Origin: an uncultured Fibrobacterota bacterium
GTDB lineage: Bacteria; Fibrobacterota; Fibrobacteria; UBA5070
NCBI GenBank assembly: GCA_903825275.1
Contig: CAIKAA010000485.1
Location: 1-35,567, forward strand
Length of the DNA: 35,567 nt
Direction: 5' to 3'
A model generated the notes under the pieces. It was not told the DNA's origin. It searched no databases and saw only the letters and a program-made list of their open reading frames with translations. Shown here piece after piece: positions 1-7,308 of the stretch. The translations under genes and the position numbers were made by a program. Numbering within the stretch: the stretch's first letter is position 1; the number at the start of each line of letters is the position of its first letter.

Positions 1-1
1 A

Positions 2-145
2 CGCCCCCAAGTCTGTCCTAGCGAAGGCTGCAAGGACCACGAAGGTCGCGCGGTCTATTTCGGGAAAGTCGGAGAGTTTGGCCTAGCCGTGACCGGCGAC
101 TTGCCACCCGACCAACTGGAAAAAGTCGCCGGAATCCGGAGGTAA
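2..145 (+). CDS. C-terminal end of an unknown protein (5' truncated)
   Basis: An open frame enters from the left edge and runs 47 codons to a TAA at 143-145. The visible tail has two nearby cysteines (C-P-S-E-G-C) followed by a basic stretch and ends in a segment resembling 'V-x-G-D-L-P-x-x-x-L-x-K-V-A'. Such tails occur in small envelope or anti-sigma-like proteins, but that is not enough to name it. The stop codon abuts the first half-palindrome of the repeat array. Coding status rests on the open frame, sensible composition and position; function unknown. Confidence 0.55.
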   Translation, partial: RPQVCPSEGCKDHEGRAVYFGKVGEFGLAVTGDLPPDQLEKVAGIRR

Positions 146-480
146 TTAACCCGAGCCGCGGGTAACCAGCGATCCTCATGCGCTCGGGTTAAAACCCTCG
201 CAAGGCCCTCAAGCAATGCTACGCCGTTGTGTCCCAAGGATCATGCCAGGGTTTTAACCCGAGCCGGGAATCCAGCGATCCTCATGCGCTCGGGTTAAAA
301 CCCTCGCAGGGCCCTCAAGCAATGCAGCGCCGTTGTGTCCCAAGGATCATGCGAGGACTTTAGTCCGAGCCGGGAATCCAGCGATCCTACATGGGCTCGG
401 GTTAAAACCCTCGCAAGGCCCTCAAGCAAAGCTGCGCCAATGTGTCCCAAGGATCATGCGAGGGTTTTAACCCGAGCCGT
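146..480. repeat. Tandem palindromic repeat array (3 units plus a half unit)
   Basis: Three units of about 81 bp lie at 183-263, 289-369 and 396-476, with a half unit at 146-157. The period is 106-108 bp. Each unit starts with CTCGGGTTAAAACCCT and ends with its reverse complement AGGGTTTTAACCCGAG, and shares an internal block of about 49 bp. Spacers of 25-27 bp share the core CCAGCGATCCT. Arms can pair within a unit or across a spacer, so alternative hairpins are possible. Each arm is also self-complementary (GGGTT-TT-AACCC). In unit 2 the right arm became GGACT-TT-AGTCC: four changes that keep self-pairing. The array fills the gap between two convergent genes, as REP/BIME-type elements often do. 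No transposase or CRISPR-like architecture is seen. Confidence 0.85.
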
Positions 481-514
481 GGATCCGCAGGGTGCCAAAG
501 TCTGGTACTGAGCC

Positions 515-1069
515 CTACTTCACCTTGACATACCAGCGAAGCACGGGTTTGATCGTCGTTGGTGCTGCGGGAAGGATGCGGACAGAATCTGTCGCGGCCT
601 TCTTGGTCGCGGTGTCGATTTTGGAAGCTTGTCCCGCTGGAACGGTTGTCGGCGCGCCGAGCACCACCCCAAACGAATCGATCCACTGCCAGCACTTGTC
701 GGAGCCGGGAAGGAATCCATCGGCCCCCGGATTGGCCAGCAAGCCTAAAACCGATCCCTTGGGAAGCAGAGCCGCTTTCCAAATCGTGTCCAAGGCCAAT
801 TCCTGGTGCAGGCGCGTGATCCAATCGAGGGAATCTTGGCGATTCTTTTTGCCCAGGCTGGCCAACGCCCTTCGCAGCGAGTCAGTTTGCTGCATCCATT
901 GGTCACGCAGTTCGGCAAGGCGCTCGGCTTGGACCGTCAACGCCGAATCCATGGCTTCGAAATTGTGGTTGACTTGGGCGGCCTTGGCGGGGACTCCGGA
1001 CTGGAACGTGTAGGGAACCACGGCCATCGCGATCGAAGCCAACAGCACCGAAAGGGAAATCCATCGCAT
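515..1069 (-). CDS. Small secreted protein with coiled-coil segment, function unknown
   Basis: 184 aa. The N-terminus is a Sec-type signal peptide (MRWIS followed by a hydrophobic run to about residue 20). After it comes a stretch of the type 'F-x-S-G-x-x-A-x-A-x-x-V-N-x-N-F', found at the start of many bacterial surface, collagen-like and tail-fibre-like proteins. Residues 40-75 are rich in A, L, E, R and Q and likely form a coiled coil. The C-terminal half has two cysteines at most and no recognised domain. The ATG at 1069 is preceded by AAGG with 6-nt spacing. The gene converges on the repeat array and is separated from trhP by a 205-bp gap holding a hairpin. One copy of the GACAG-N3-CTGTC palindrome lies inside it. 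No specific function can be assigned. Confidence 0.75.
   Translation of the reverse strand: MRWISLSVLLASIAMAVVPYTFQSGVPAKAAQVNHNFEAMDSALTVQAERLAELRDQWMQQTDSLRRALASLGKKNRQDSLDWITRLHQELALDTIWKAALLPKGSVLGLLANPGADGFLPGSDKCWQWIDSFGVVLGAPTTVPAGQASKIDTATKKAATDSVRILPAAPTTIKPVLRWYVKVK
581..593. repeat. GACAG-N3-CTGTC palindrome, copy 1 (centre AAT)
   Basis: Exact copy of the 13-bp palindrome inside the minus-strand secreted-protein gene. On the coding strand it is read g-ACA-GAT-TCT-GTC (T-D-S-V). Near-matches with TTGTC as right half lie at 7269-7281, 17512-17524 and 21867-21879. Confidence 0.7.
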
Positions 1070-1180
1070 CGTGACCTTGTCTCCTCAGGAAAACGGATTG
1101 GTTCGAAGCACAAGAACGATCCCGGGTGCGCAACTCGACGAGGAGGTCACAACGAGACGTCGAATTTCTTTCCGTCGCGA

Positions 1181-1200
1181 GACCCAAACCGTTTTGGGTC
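1181..1200. terminator. Hairpin between trhP and the downstream secreted-protein gene
   Basis: GACCCAAA - CCGT - TTTGGGTC is a perfect 8-bp stem with a 4-nt loop in the 205-bp gap downstream of trhP. Neither strand has a T-run after it, so it would be a weak intrinsic terminator or an mRNA 3'-end stabiliser rather than a canonical terminator. Confidence 0.4.
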
Positions 1201-1274
1201 CCGACTTCGCGTTCGTGGCGGTGAAATCCGTGAAGGGCAACAACTTTGGAGCAATTCTAGAAAATTGCCGGGCC

Positions 1275-2498
1275 TCAAACGGAGGTCTTGAGCCGCCGGA
1301 CCAGGAAACTCCAGGGGGGCGGTTCGGTCTTCGCATCCACCCAGCAGTTTTCCAGACCCGAATGGACGGCGTCCGCCGACTGGCCGCGCTGGTTGACCAA
1401 TCCCGTGGCCCGAAAGGGTTCCACGCCTTTGGTCGTCAACAACTCCAATTCTTCGCCGTTTTCAATCTTGTTCCGGACCGACAGGCGAATCCTTCCCGAC
1501 GGATCCCACTCGCGGATTTGCGCGACCACTTCGGCCTGGAGCTCGGTCTCGCGCCCCTTTTCGAGCTTTTGCGGCAACGGATCTTCGGAAGTGTAGAACC
1601 CGCTCATCCAAGCCCGGGAATCGGTCGACAAGACGGCCGCTATCGCCTCTGGACAAATTCCGTCGCCACGCGCGAGGGAATCCAAGGCCAAGCGATAGCC
1701 GCGCACCACCTGGGCGAGATAGTACGGCGAACGGGTTCGGCCTTCGATCTTGAGGGAATCGACGCCAGTTTCCAAAACCTTGTCGAGGATCGGCAAGGCG
1801 CACAGGTCGCGGGCGTTGAAGAGGTAGGTGCCGTGCTCGTCTTCGGTGACCCGCATGGATTCCCCAGCGGGCAAGTCGGGCGAAGTCGCGGTCAGCTCGT
1901 AGGGGAAACGACAGGCGTTGTTGCAGTTGCCTTGGTTGGCATCGCGGTGTTCGTAGTAATTGGAAATCATGCAGCGCCCGCTTTGGGCCATGCAGACCGA
2001 TCCGTGGACGAAGACTTCCAGCTCCAGATCAGGCACCTTGGCGCGGATGTCGGCCACTTCGCGCAATTTCAGTTCACGCGCCAAGATGACCCGCTTCACG
2101 CCCAGGTCGCGCCAAAAGGCACAGGTGATCCAGTTGACCGCGTGCGATTGCACCGAGAGGTGGATGACCTGGTCGGGAAAGGTCTTGCGGACCCACCCGA
2201 TCATTCCGGGGTCCGCCATGATCAAGGCATCCGGACCCGCCTCGATGAGCTCGCTCAGCGCCTTCTGAAGGGCGTCGATCTTGGCATTGTGGGGATAGAG
2301 GTTGGAGGCCACGAAGAATTTCTTCCCCAGGGCATGGGCCTCTTCGATTCCCTCTTTCATGATGGCGATGGTCTTAAAACCGTTCTCGCGACCGCGCAGC
2401 GAGAATGCGGGTTGCCCCGCGTAGACGGCATCGGCCCCGTAGGCAAAGGCGATGCGCATTCGTTCCAAATCCCCGGCAGGGGCAAGAAGTTCGGTCAT
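1275..2498 (-). CDS. trhP: U32-family tRNA uridine hydroxylation protein (TrhP/YegQ type)
   Basis: 407 aa, somewhat shorter than E. coli YegQ (about 450). It begins directly with the family opening M-x-E-L-L-A-P-A-G-D and has A-Y-G-A-D-A-V-Y at residues 19-26. The peptidase-U32 signature, E-V-F-V-H-G-S-V-C-M at 161-170, is followed by cysteines at 169, 176, 192 and 196 in the pattern C-x6-C-x15-C-x3-C. Characterised U32 proteins such as UbiU/UbiV use four such cysteines to hold an iron-sulfur cluster. The block R-D-A-N-Q-G-N-C at 185-192 is typical of the TrhP branch, which takes part in 5-hydroxyuridine formation at tRNA position 34 with prephenate-derived input. The ATG at 2498 has no clear Shine-Dalgarno but fits the family start exactly. 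RlhA (23S rRNA C2501 hydroxylation) is a related alternative but is usually longer. Confidence 0.85.
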   Translation of the reverse strand: MTELLAPAGDLERMRIAFAYGADAVYAGQPAFSLRGRENGFKTIAIMKEGIEEAHALGKKFFVASNLYPHNAKIDALQKALSELIEAGPDALIMADPGMIGWVRKTFPDQVIHLSVQSHAVNWITCAFWRDLGVKRVILARELKLREVADIRAKVPDLELEVFVHGSVCMAQSGRCMISNYYEHRDANQGNCNNACRFPYELTATSPDLPAGESMRVTEDEHGTYLFNARDLCALPILDKVLETGVDSLKIEGRTRSPYYLAQVVRGYRLALDSLARGDGICPEAIAAVLSTDSRAWMSGFYTSEDPLPQKLEKGRETELQAEVVAQIREWDPSGRIRLSVRNKIENGEELELLTTKGVEPFRATGLVNQRGQSADAVHSGLENCWVDAKTEPPPWSFLVRRLKTSV

Positions 2499-2568
2499 GG
2501 TGTGGGGTAAGGTAACCGCCCAACCCCCATCCCAACCATCGAGAAATTCCCCCCCAATAAAGGACTGC

Positions 2569-4893
2569 TTACCAGCTCAATCCATAACCATAGGGGAACA
2601 AGGGCGCGTAGTTCGCATCGCCCAGGTTGATGGGGATTTGCGCCATGCTGCTGGGCCAGGAACAAGGAAGCTTTCCGGTGGGCTTGACATCGCCAAACAA
2701 CACATCTCCCACGCCCTGTCCTTCCGATCCCGGAAGCCAGGCGGCGACCACGGCATCGGCATTGGCCAGGGCATCGCCCAAGATCAGCGGCCGACCCGAG
2801 ACCACCACCAACACGGTTTTTTGTCCCGCCTTTTTCGCGGTGGCCAATGCGGTGGCCGCATCGGTGGGAAGGGGCAAATTGGTGGCGTCTCCGTTGGTTT
2901 CGGCATAGGGCTGTTCGCCGGTCACGACCACCACGATGTCGGCACCGGCGGAGGTTGTTTTCAACCCCTTCACCAATTGATTCATCCCCGAGAGAATGGA
3001 GGTGGCTCCGGTTACCACGCCAGGCCCGCCGTTCCAAGCACCGTCGTCTTTTCCGCCCACCTTGGTCCAACCGCCGCATTGCAAACCGGTGTTGTCGGCG
3101 TGAGTGCCCGTCACCGCAATGGACTTTCCGGTCTTGGGCAACGGCAGGAGCGAGGCCTCGTTCTTCAAAACGACCAGAGATTTTTGGACGGCTTCCCGGG
3201 CAATGGCCCTATGCGGGACCGACCCCAACTCGGCGTCCCAAAGAGTGCGCCGCGCCGAGGATTCAAAGAGTCCTTGACGGAATTTGACGCGCAAAATGCG
3301 CCGCACGGCATCGTCGATCCGGCTTTGGAGGATTTTTCCGTTCCCGACCAGGGTCCCCAGATCGGTGATGAATTCCGCAAAGTTGGCGGGCTCCATGGCC
3401 ATGTCGGTGCCGGCGTTCACGGCGGCAGCCACTTTGTCGATAAAGGGTTGGGCACCCATGCGCTCGATGGCTTCCCAATCGCTGATCACAAATCCGTCGA
3501 AGGCCAAATCGGTTTTCAGGGTATCGGTCAACAAAGCCTTGTCGCCGTGCATCTTGGCGCCATTGAAGGAACTGTAGCTGGCCATGATGGAATTGACTCC
3601 CACCGCCACCGCGGCGATGTAGCCGGGCAAGTGGATGGAATCGAGGGCAGCCTGGGTGATTTGGGCATCGCCTTCGTTCAGGATTTTCCCCAAACCGGTC
3701 CCTGTCCCCATCGTGGTTCCGCCATCGGCCAAGTAGTGCTTGGAGCAGGCGACCACGCGCCAAGGCGTGGAAAAACCATCGCCTTGCAAACCCTTCACAT
3801 AGGCCGATCCCAGCCGGGCCGCCAGTTCCGGAACCTCGCCATAGGATTCATAGGTTCGGCCCCAACGCTCGTCGCGGGCCACCGCAATGCAAGGCGCAAA
3901 GGCCCAATCGGCATTCCCCGCCCACATTTCCTTGGCGGTGTTTTCTCCCAAGCGACGCAATAGACCCGTGTCCCGGGTGGCACCCAATCCGATGTTGTGG
4001 GGCAGAACGGTGGCTCCCGTCCATTTGGCGTGGCCGTGGACCGCATCGATGCCATAGAGGATGGGAATGCGGCGAGGCATGGACTTGGCTTGCGTTTGGA
4101 GTTGGTTGTAGTCGCCCACGGCTTCCCCGCCGCCCGAGAGAACCGATCCCAACCGGTTGGTGCCGATCGGGCTGGAAATCAATCCTTGGGTCATTTGGCC
4201 AAACTTGTCGGCATTGCTCATCAGGTCCATCAACGAATCGATCCGGCGTTCGTAGCGGCCATTCTCCAGGGTCAAATTCAAGTTGGTGTCGGCATTGGGC
4301 AAGTCCAACCGCAACGCCTCGAATCCGGCCTTGCGCACCAGGATTTGGACGCTGGAAAGATCCAATACCCGGGCGGCCACCGGAAAGTCGGCCACCGGCT
4401 CCAACCGAGGGGAGCCCTTCGACCCTCCCCATCCCACCCAAACTTCCGACCAATGGGTGGACCCCGCCAATCCGTCGACGATCCAAGTGCCATGCGGCAA
4501 ATTTTGGAACAGTCCCGCGGGGTTCGCCAACCGCCAAGATCCGGCCCCCGCAAAGAGCTCCTGCCTGGTTCGAACCTTGCCGTCCAAGGACCGCACGACG
4601 ACCGAGACCTTCCCCGCTTGCTCCATGCGAAATCCCTCAAAACTACGGACCGGCTTTCGCAGCACGCCGACCGCGCTGGGAACATTCAACCGAAACGCGC
4701 CCAGGGCATCGGTCAGGACCCGCGTCTTTGGCCAGGCGGCCGTATCCATGACCCAGACGGCGGCGTTCGGGACGGGAGCGTTCTGGGCATCCAGCACCAC
4801 GCCTTGGATGGTGGTGGCATGTGCGACACCCATGACCAGCAGCAGGGCCAAACCAGCGAGGTTGGTCGGGAGACGAGGAGGGCAAAAACTCAT
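2569..4893 (-). CDS. Secreted GH3 exo-beta-glucanase / beta-glucosidase with N-terminal Cna-B-like domain
   Basis: 774 aa from the ATG at 4893, chosen because an AAAGGA lies 10 nt upstream and a signal peptide (about residues 1-27) starts there; an upstream in-frame ATG at 5037 gives a non-signal extension. Residues 28-80 resemble a carboxypeptidase-regulatory/Cna-B beta-sandwich (I-x-G-V-V-L-D ... G-A-F-R-L). The GH3 TIM barrel follows from about 215: K385-H386 in C-S-K-H-Y and the nucleophile Asp472 in G-F-V-I-S-D-W-E. The second GH3 domain carries G-E-Q-P-Y-A-E-T-N-G-D, with Glu660 as probable acid/base. These two motifs match the barley ExoI type, which releases glucose from the non-reducing ends of beta-1,3/1,4-glucans and cello-oligosaccharides. 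It would act in the periplasm or outside the cell, consistent with a plant-polysaccharide degrader. It lies 70 bp upstream of trhP and probably forms its own unit. Confidence 0.92.
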   Translation of the reverse strand: MSFCPPRLPTNLAGLALLLVMGVAHATTIQGVVLDAQNAPVPNAAVWVMDTAAWPKTRVLTDALGAFRLNVPSAVGVLRKPVRSFEGFRMEQAGKVSVVVRSLDGKVRTRQELFAGAGSWRLANPAGLFQNLPHGTWIVDGLAGSTHWSEVWVGWGGSKGSPRLEPVADFPVAARVLDLSSVQILVRKAGFEALRLDLPNADTNLNLTLENGRYERRIDSLMDLMSNADKFGQMTQGLISSPIGTNRLGSVLSGGGEAVGDYNQLQTQAKSMPRRIPILYGIDAVHGHAKWTGATVLPHNIGLGATRDTGLLRRLGENTAKEMWAGNADWAFAPCIAVARDERWGRTYESYGEVPELAARLGSAYVKGLQGDGFSTPWRVVACSKHYLADGGTTMGTGTGLGKILNEGDAQITQAALDSIHLPGYIAAVAVGVNSIMASYSSFNGAKMHGDKALLTDTLKTDLAFDGFVISDWEAIERMGAQPFIDKVAAAVNAGTDMAMEPANFAEFITDLGTLVGNGKILQSRIDDAVRRILRVKFRQGLFESSARRTLWDAELGSVPHRAIAREAVQKSLVVLKNEASLLPLPKTGKSIAVTGTHADNTGLQCGGWTKVGGKDDGAWNGGPGVVTGATSILSGMNQLVKGLKTTSAGADIVVVVTGEQPYAETNGDATNLPLPTDAATALATAKKAGQKTVLVVVSGRPLILGDALANADAVVAAWLPGSEGQGVGDVLFGDVKPTGKLPCSWPSSMAQIPINLGDANYAPLFPYGYGLSW

Positions 4894-5275
4894 GGGCAAA
4901 CAGTCCTTTACGGTAGTCCCACCCCCCGAAACCGGGGGTGAGCGAATCCTGATTCGCAACATGAGGCAAAAAGCTCGGCTGGAAGGTTGATTTTTGGGGA
5001 AATTTTCAAATCGGTCCATTTTGGAGACTGTCCCCACACGAGGGGAGAGTCAACCGCGAGAGAATCAGGGGCAATCCCAAAAACATTTTGGCTCACCCAA
5101 GTTCTAAGTTGCCTTCACCGAAGTTCACCCTTTTGTGGGCCAAAGGTGGGGCAACTATCGGGGATGGGCGCTCCAAAATGTGGGATACACCAAGTTGGGA
5201 GTGCAGGCTCAAGATCAAATTCGGCGTGGGAGCCTTGGATCAGATCACACTCCAGGGAGGAGGGAAGGGCTCCCG
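4894..5275. other. Gene-free stretch upstream of the GH3 gene
   Basis: 382 bp between the GH3 start and the end of the FISUMP lipoprotein gene. It should hold the GH3 promoter, but no convincing -35/-10 pair was found. Two small hairpins are visible: CACCCCC/GGGGGTG (4920-4940), close upstream of the GH3 Shine-Dalgarno, and TCCCC/GGGGA (5031-5046). Short open frames here overlap on both strands and lack codon character. Confidence 0.4.
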
Positions 5276-7297
5276 TCAATTTCTGACGCACCTAAGCGAG
5301 AGACCGTAATTCCAACTTGGATTTTCGGGAGCCATGTTCGAGTTTCTGGAAGCAAGACCTCGGCTGTCAGGATAGGACGAAAACGTATACTCCAAGGTGG
5401 TTGACCAATATTTGGCGTCGTCTCCGACATTTTTAAAAGCATTTAAATCGTCCAGGTACCCGGCGGGGAGTGCCGCAAATCCATAGACATCGGTTCCATC
5501 CCCCCCGGCTAACCATCCCGTGGTCGATTTCAATCGGGTTCCATCCACCGAATGGGTGAGGTCCACAACATTTTGCAGGGTCGTCCATTCGTCGTTGGAG
5601 GGGATATGCCAATCCGACGGGCAGATGCCTTGCACTGCGCTGGGGCTGGACGAGCTTGGCTCGGCACCATTCATGGCCACCTTCCAAGTGTACAGTCGGC
5701 CATAGGTTTTGCAATTCGCTGGGTCATTGTTGTAGCACACTCCACCATCGGCGTAATTCAAGTTCTGCGCCATCCAGACCTGCGAACCGATCATGACCCA
5801 GTTGTACGTCTGTTGGTCGCGGCTGTCGGTGAAGGTGCCGCCGGTCAGCGTGTAATTCGCGCTCACCACAGGGCTGTTTGCATACCCGATCTTGGCGGCT
5901 ATGGCTTGGAGGTTTTCGGTTTCCATGACCGGGATCGAGTCGACGAAAATGGTCGAAGACGTGGTCGGCGTGCTGCCGTCGGTGGTGTAGAAAATGGTCG
6001 CCCCCGGAGTCGCGCAGGTCAGAAACACCATCTGGGCCTTTGGGTACCGGCCCGACACAAGGCTGAACTTGGGATTCTCCACGGTGTCCAAATAAGTGGG
6101 AAAGACAGTTCCTGTCAAAATGGTGCTGTCGCCCACGCGCGATTTCCCGACCAGGCGGTAGGATTTGCTGGCACCCGAAACCACGCCGGTCTGGCTGAAG
6201 CTGGTGGCCTTGCCGGAATAGACGGGGACCAGCTTGCCCGTTGGCCCAAAGGAAAGGGTCCAAGCAATGGTCTCGCCCAACGGCGCACCAATGGCACCGC
6301 TCCATTTGAACAACAGCGTGCCGCTGGTGCCTGTCCAGGCCGAAAGGTTGCTGTCGACCTTGATCGTCAGATTGGACACGGGATGGACGAAGGTTGCTTG
6401 GAAGGTGTCGGGCTTGGAATAGTTCCCCAAAGAGTTGCGAGCCACCCACCGCACGGGGACCACTCCCCCCGAGGTGTCGGAAACTGTCAAACTTGGCGAA
6501 TCGGAACTGTCGGTCCAAAGGCTTCCGCTGTCGCTCCAGAGGAATTTCTCGACCGACCCAGAGGGATCCAAGTCGCGGGCTTTCAAAGGAAGGGAAAGGA
6601 TTCGGGTCGCCGAAAGCACCGTGTCGGCCAAGGCCGTGAGCTGGGGTCGATCCAGGCTAAAGGTCACCGTGAAGCTGTCGATGCCGAGCTTGCCCAGATC
6701 GTCGCGAGCGGCCCACTTCACCTTCTTTGTGGCTTCCCCCGTCGAGGAAAATTTCAAGGTGGGCGCCAAGGTGGAACTATCCCATCCATGTCCCGTCGTG
6801 TCAAAGAGGTAACGCTTCACACTTCCCAGCGAATCGGTCGCGGCCAAACGCACGGAAAGCAACCGACCGATCAACACAAGCGTGTCGTGGACCTTGGTCA
6901 AAGAAGGAGGCGGGTCGAACACGGTGACATGGACGCTGTCTGCGGGACTTTTCAAGCCATTCGCATCGCGAAGCCGGACCACAATGGTGTGGATGCCTTC
7001 GCCAAGCCCGCTTTTGGGATGCCACACGGGTTCGGCGGTGCTGTCGTGCAGTTTTCCCATGGTCCAGAGAAACATTTCCACCTTGCCATTGGCCGAAGCG
7101 CCGTCGGCGCGCACCGCCACGTGCATCGAGTCCCGGAAGCTGGTGTCAGGCATGGCCTTCACGGTGGGCAGGACATAATTCACCCCGTCGGGGTCGAGTG
7201 GATTGTCCCAAGTGGCGGGACCTTCTGGCTCATTGCAGGAGACCAGCCCGAGGGCGGCCAGCAGCAATGACAGGAATTGTCTAGATCGAACGTCCAT
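5276..7297 (-). CDS. Lipoprotein with chitobiase-C-like and FISUMP domains
   Basis: 673 aa. A lipobox (L-V-S-C, Cys21) follows a short signal peptide, and just after it comes W-D-N-P-L-D-P-D-G-V-N-Y, a recurrent start of Fibrobacter surface lipoproteins. Residues 45-400 are beta-rich repeats with D-S-x-x-V-x-V pacing, probably Ig/PKD-like. Residues about 408-485 match a chitobiase C-terminal-like module (F-Y-T-T-D-G-S-T-P-T). Residues 486-673 are a FISUMP domain: G-T-F-T-D-S-R-D, I-G-S-Q-V-W-M-A-Q-N-L-N-Y, Y-G-R-L-Y-T-W, I-C-P-S-D-W-H-I-P, ending L-R-C-V-R-N. FISUMP domains are abundant in Fibrobacter but their role is unknown; related folds (FGE/C-type-lectin-like) suggest binding. The ATG at 7297 has AGGAAGAGG upstream and starts 11 bp after the PEGA-protein stop, so the two genes are co-transcribed. 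Confidence 0.9.
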   Translation of the reverse strand: MDVRSRQFLSLLLAALGLVSCNEPEGPATWDNPLDPDGVNYVLPTVKAMPDTSFRDSMHVAVRADGASANGKVEMFLWTMGKLHDSTAEPVWHPKSGLGEGIHTIVVRLRDANGLKSPADSVHVTVFDPPPSLTKVHDTLVLIGRLLSVRLAATDSLGSVKRYLFDTTGHGWDSSTLAPTLKFSSTGEATKKVKWAARDDLGKLGIDSFTVTFSLDRPQLTALADTVLSATRILSLPLKARDLDPSGSVEKFLWSDSGSLWTDSSDSPSLTVSDTSGGVVPVRWVARNSLGNYSKPDTFQATFVHPVSNLTIKVDSNLSAWTGTSGTLLFKWSGAIGAPLGETIAWTLSFGPTGKLVPVYSGKATSFSQTGVVSGASKSYRLVGKSRVGDSTILTGTVFPTYLDTVENPKFSLVSGRYPKAQMVFLTCATPGATIFYTTDGSTPTTSSTIFVDSIPVMETENLQAIAAKIGYANSPVVSANYTLTGGTFTDSRDQQTYNWVMIGSQVWMAQNLNYADGGVCYNNDPANCKTYGRLYTWKVAMNGAEPSSSSPSAVQGICPSDWHIPSNDEWTTLQNVVDLTHSVDGTRLKSTTGWLAGGDGTDVYGFAALPAGYLDDLNAFKNVGDDAKYWSTTLEYTFSSYPDSRGLASRNSNMAPENPSWNYGLSLRCVRN
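6105..6117. repeat. GACAG-N3-CTGTC palindrome, copy 2 (centre TTC)
   Basis: Exact copy inside the FISUMP lipoprotein gene, read on the coding strand as ACA-GGA-ACT-GTC (T-G-T-V). A one-mismatch copy (GACAG-GAA-TTGTC) lies at 7269-7281 in the signal-peptide region of the same gene, in another reading phase. Confidence 0.7.
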
Positions 7298-7308
7298 GGT
7301 CCTCTTCC

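Noticed and set aside
55-480. CRISPR-like array in the opening repeats
   Set aside because: The period is about 107 bp with long near-identical units and only three copies; spacers are also similar to each other, and no cas genes are present. A REP/BIME-like array fits better.
1071-2510. Long plus-strand open frame of 479 codons opposite trhP
   Set aside because: The minus strand encodes a clear U32 protein with all family motifs; the plus frame has a shadow-like composition and no recognisable domain.
4893-5037. Upstream ATG extending the GH3 protein by 48 residues
   Set aside because: The extension has no signal-peptide character; ATG 4893 has a Shine-Dalgarno and directly begins a good signal peptide.
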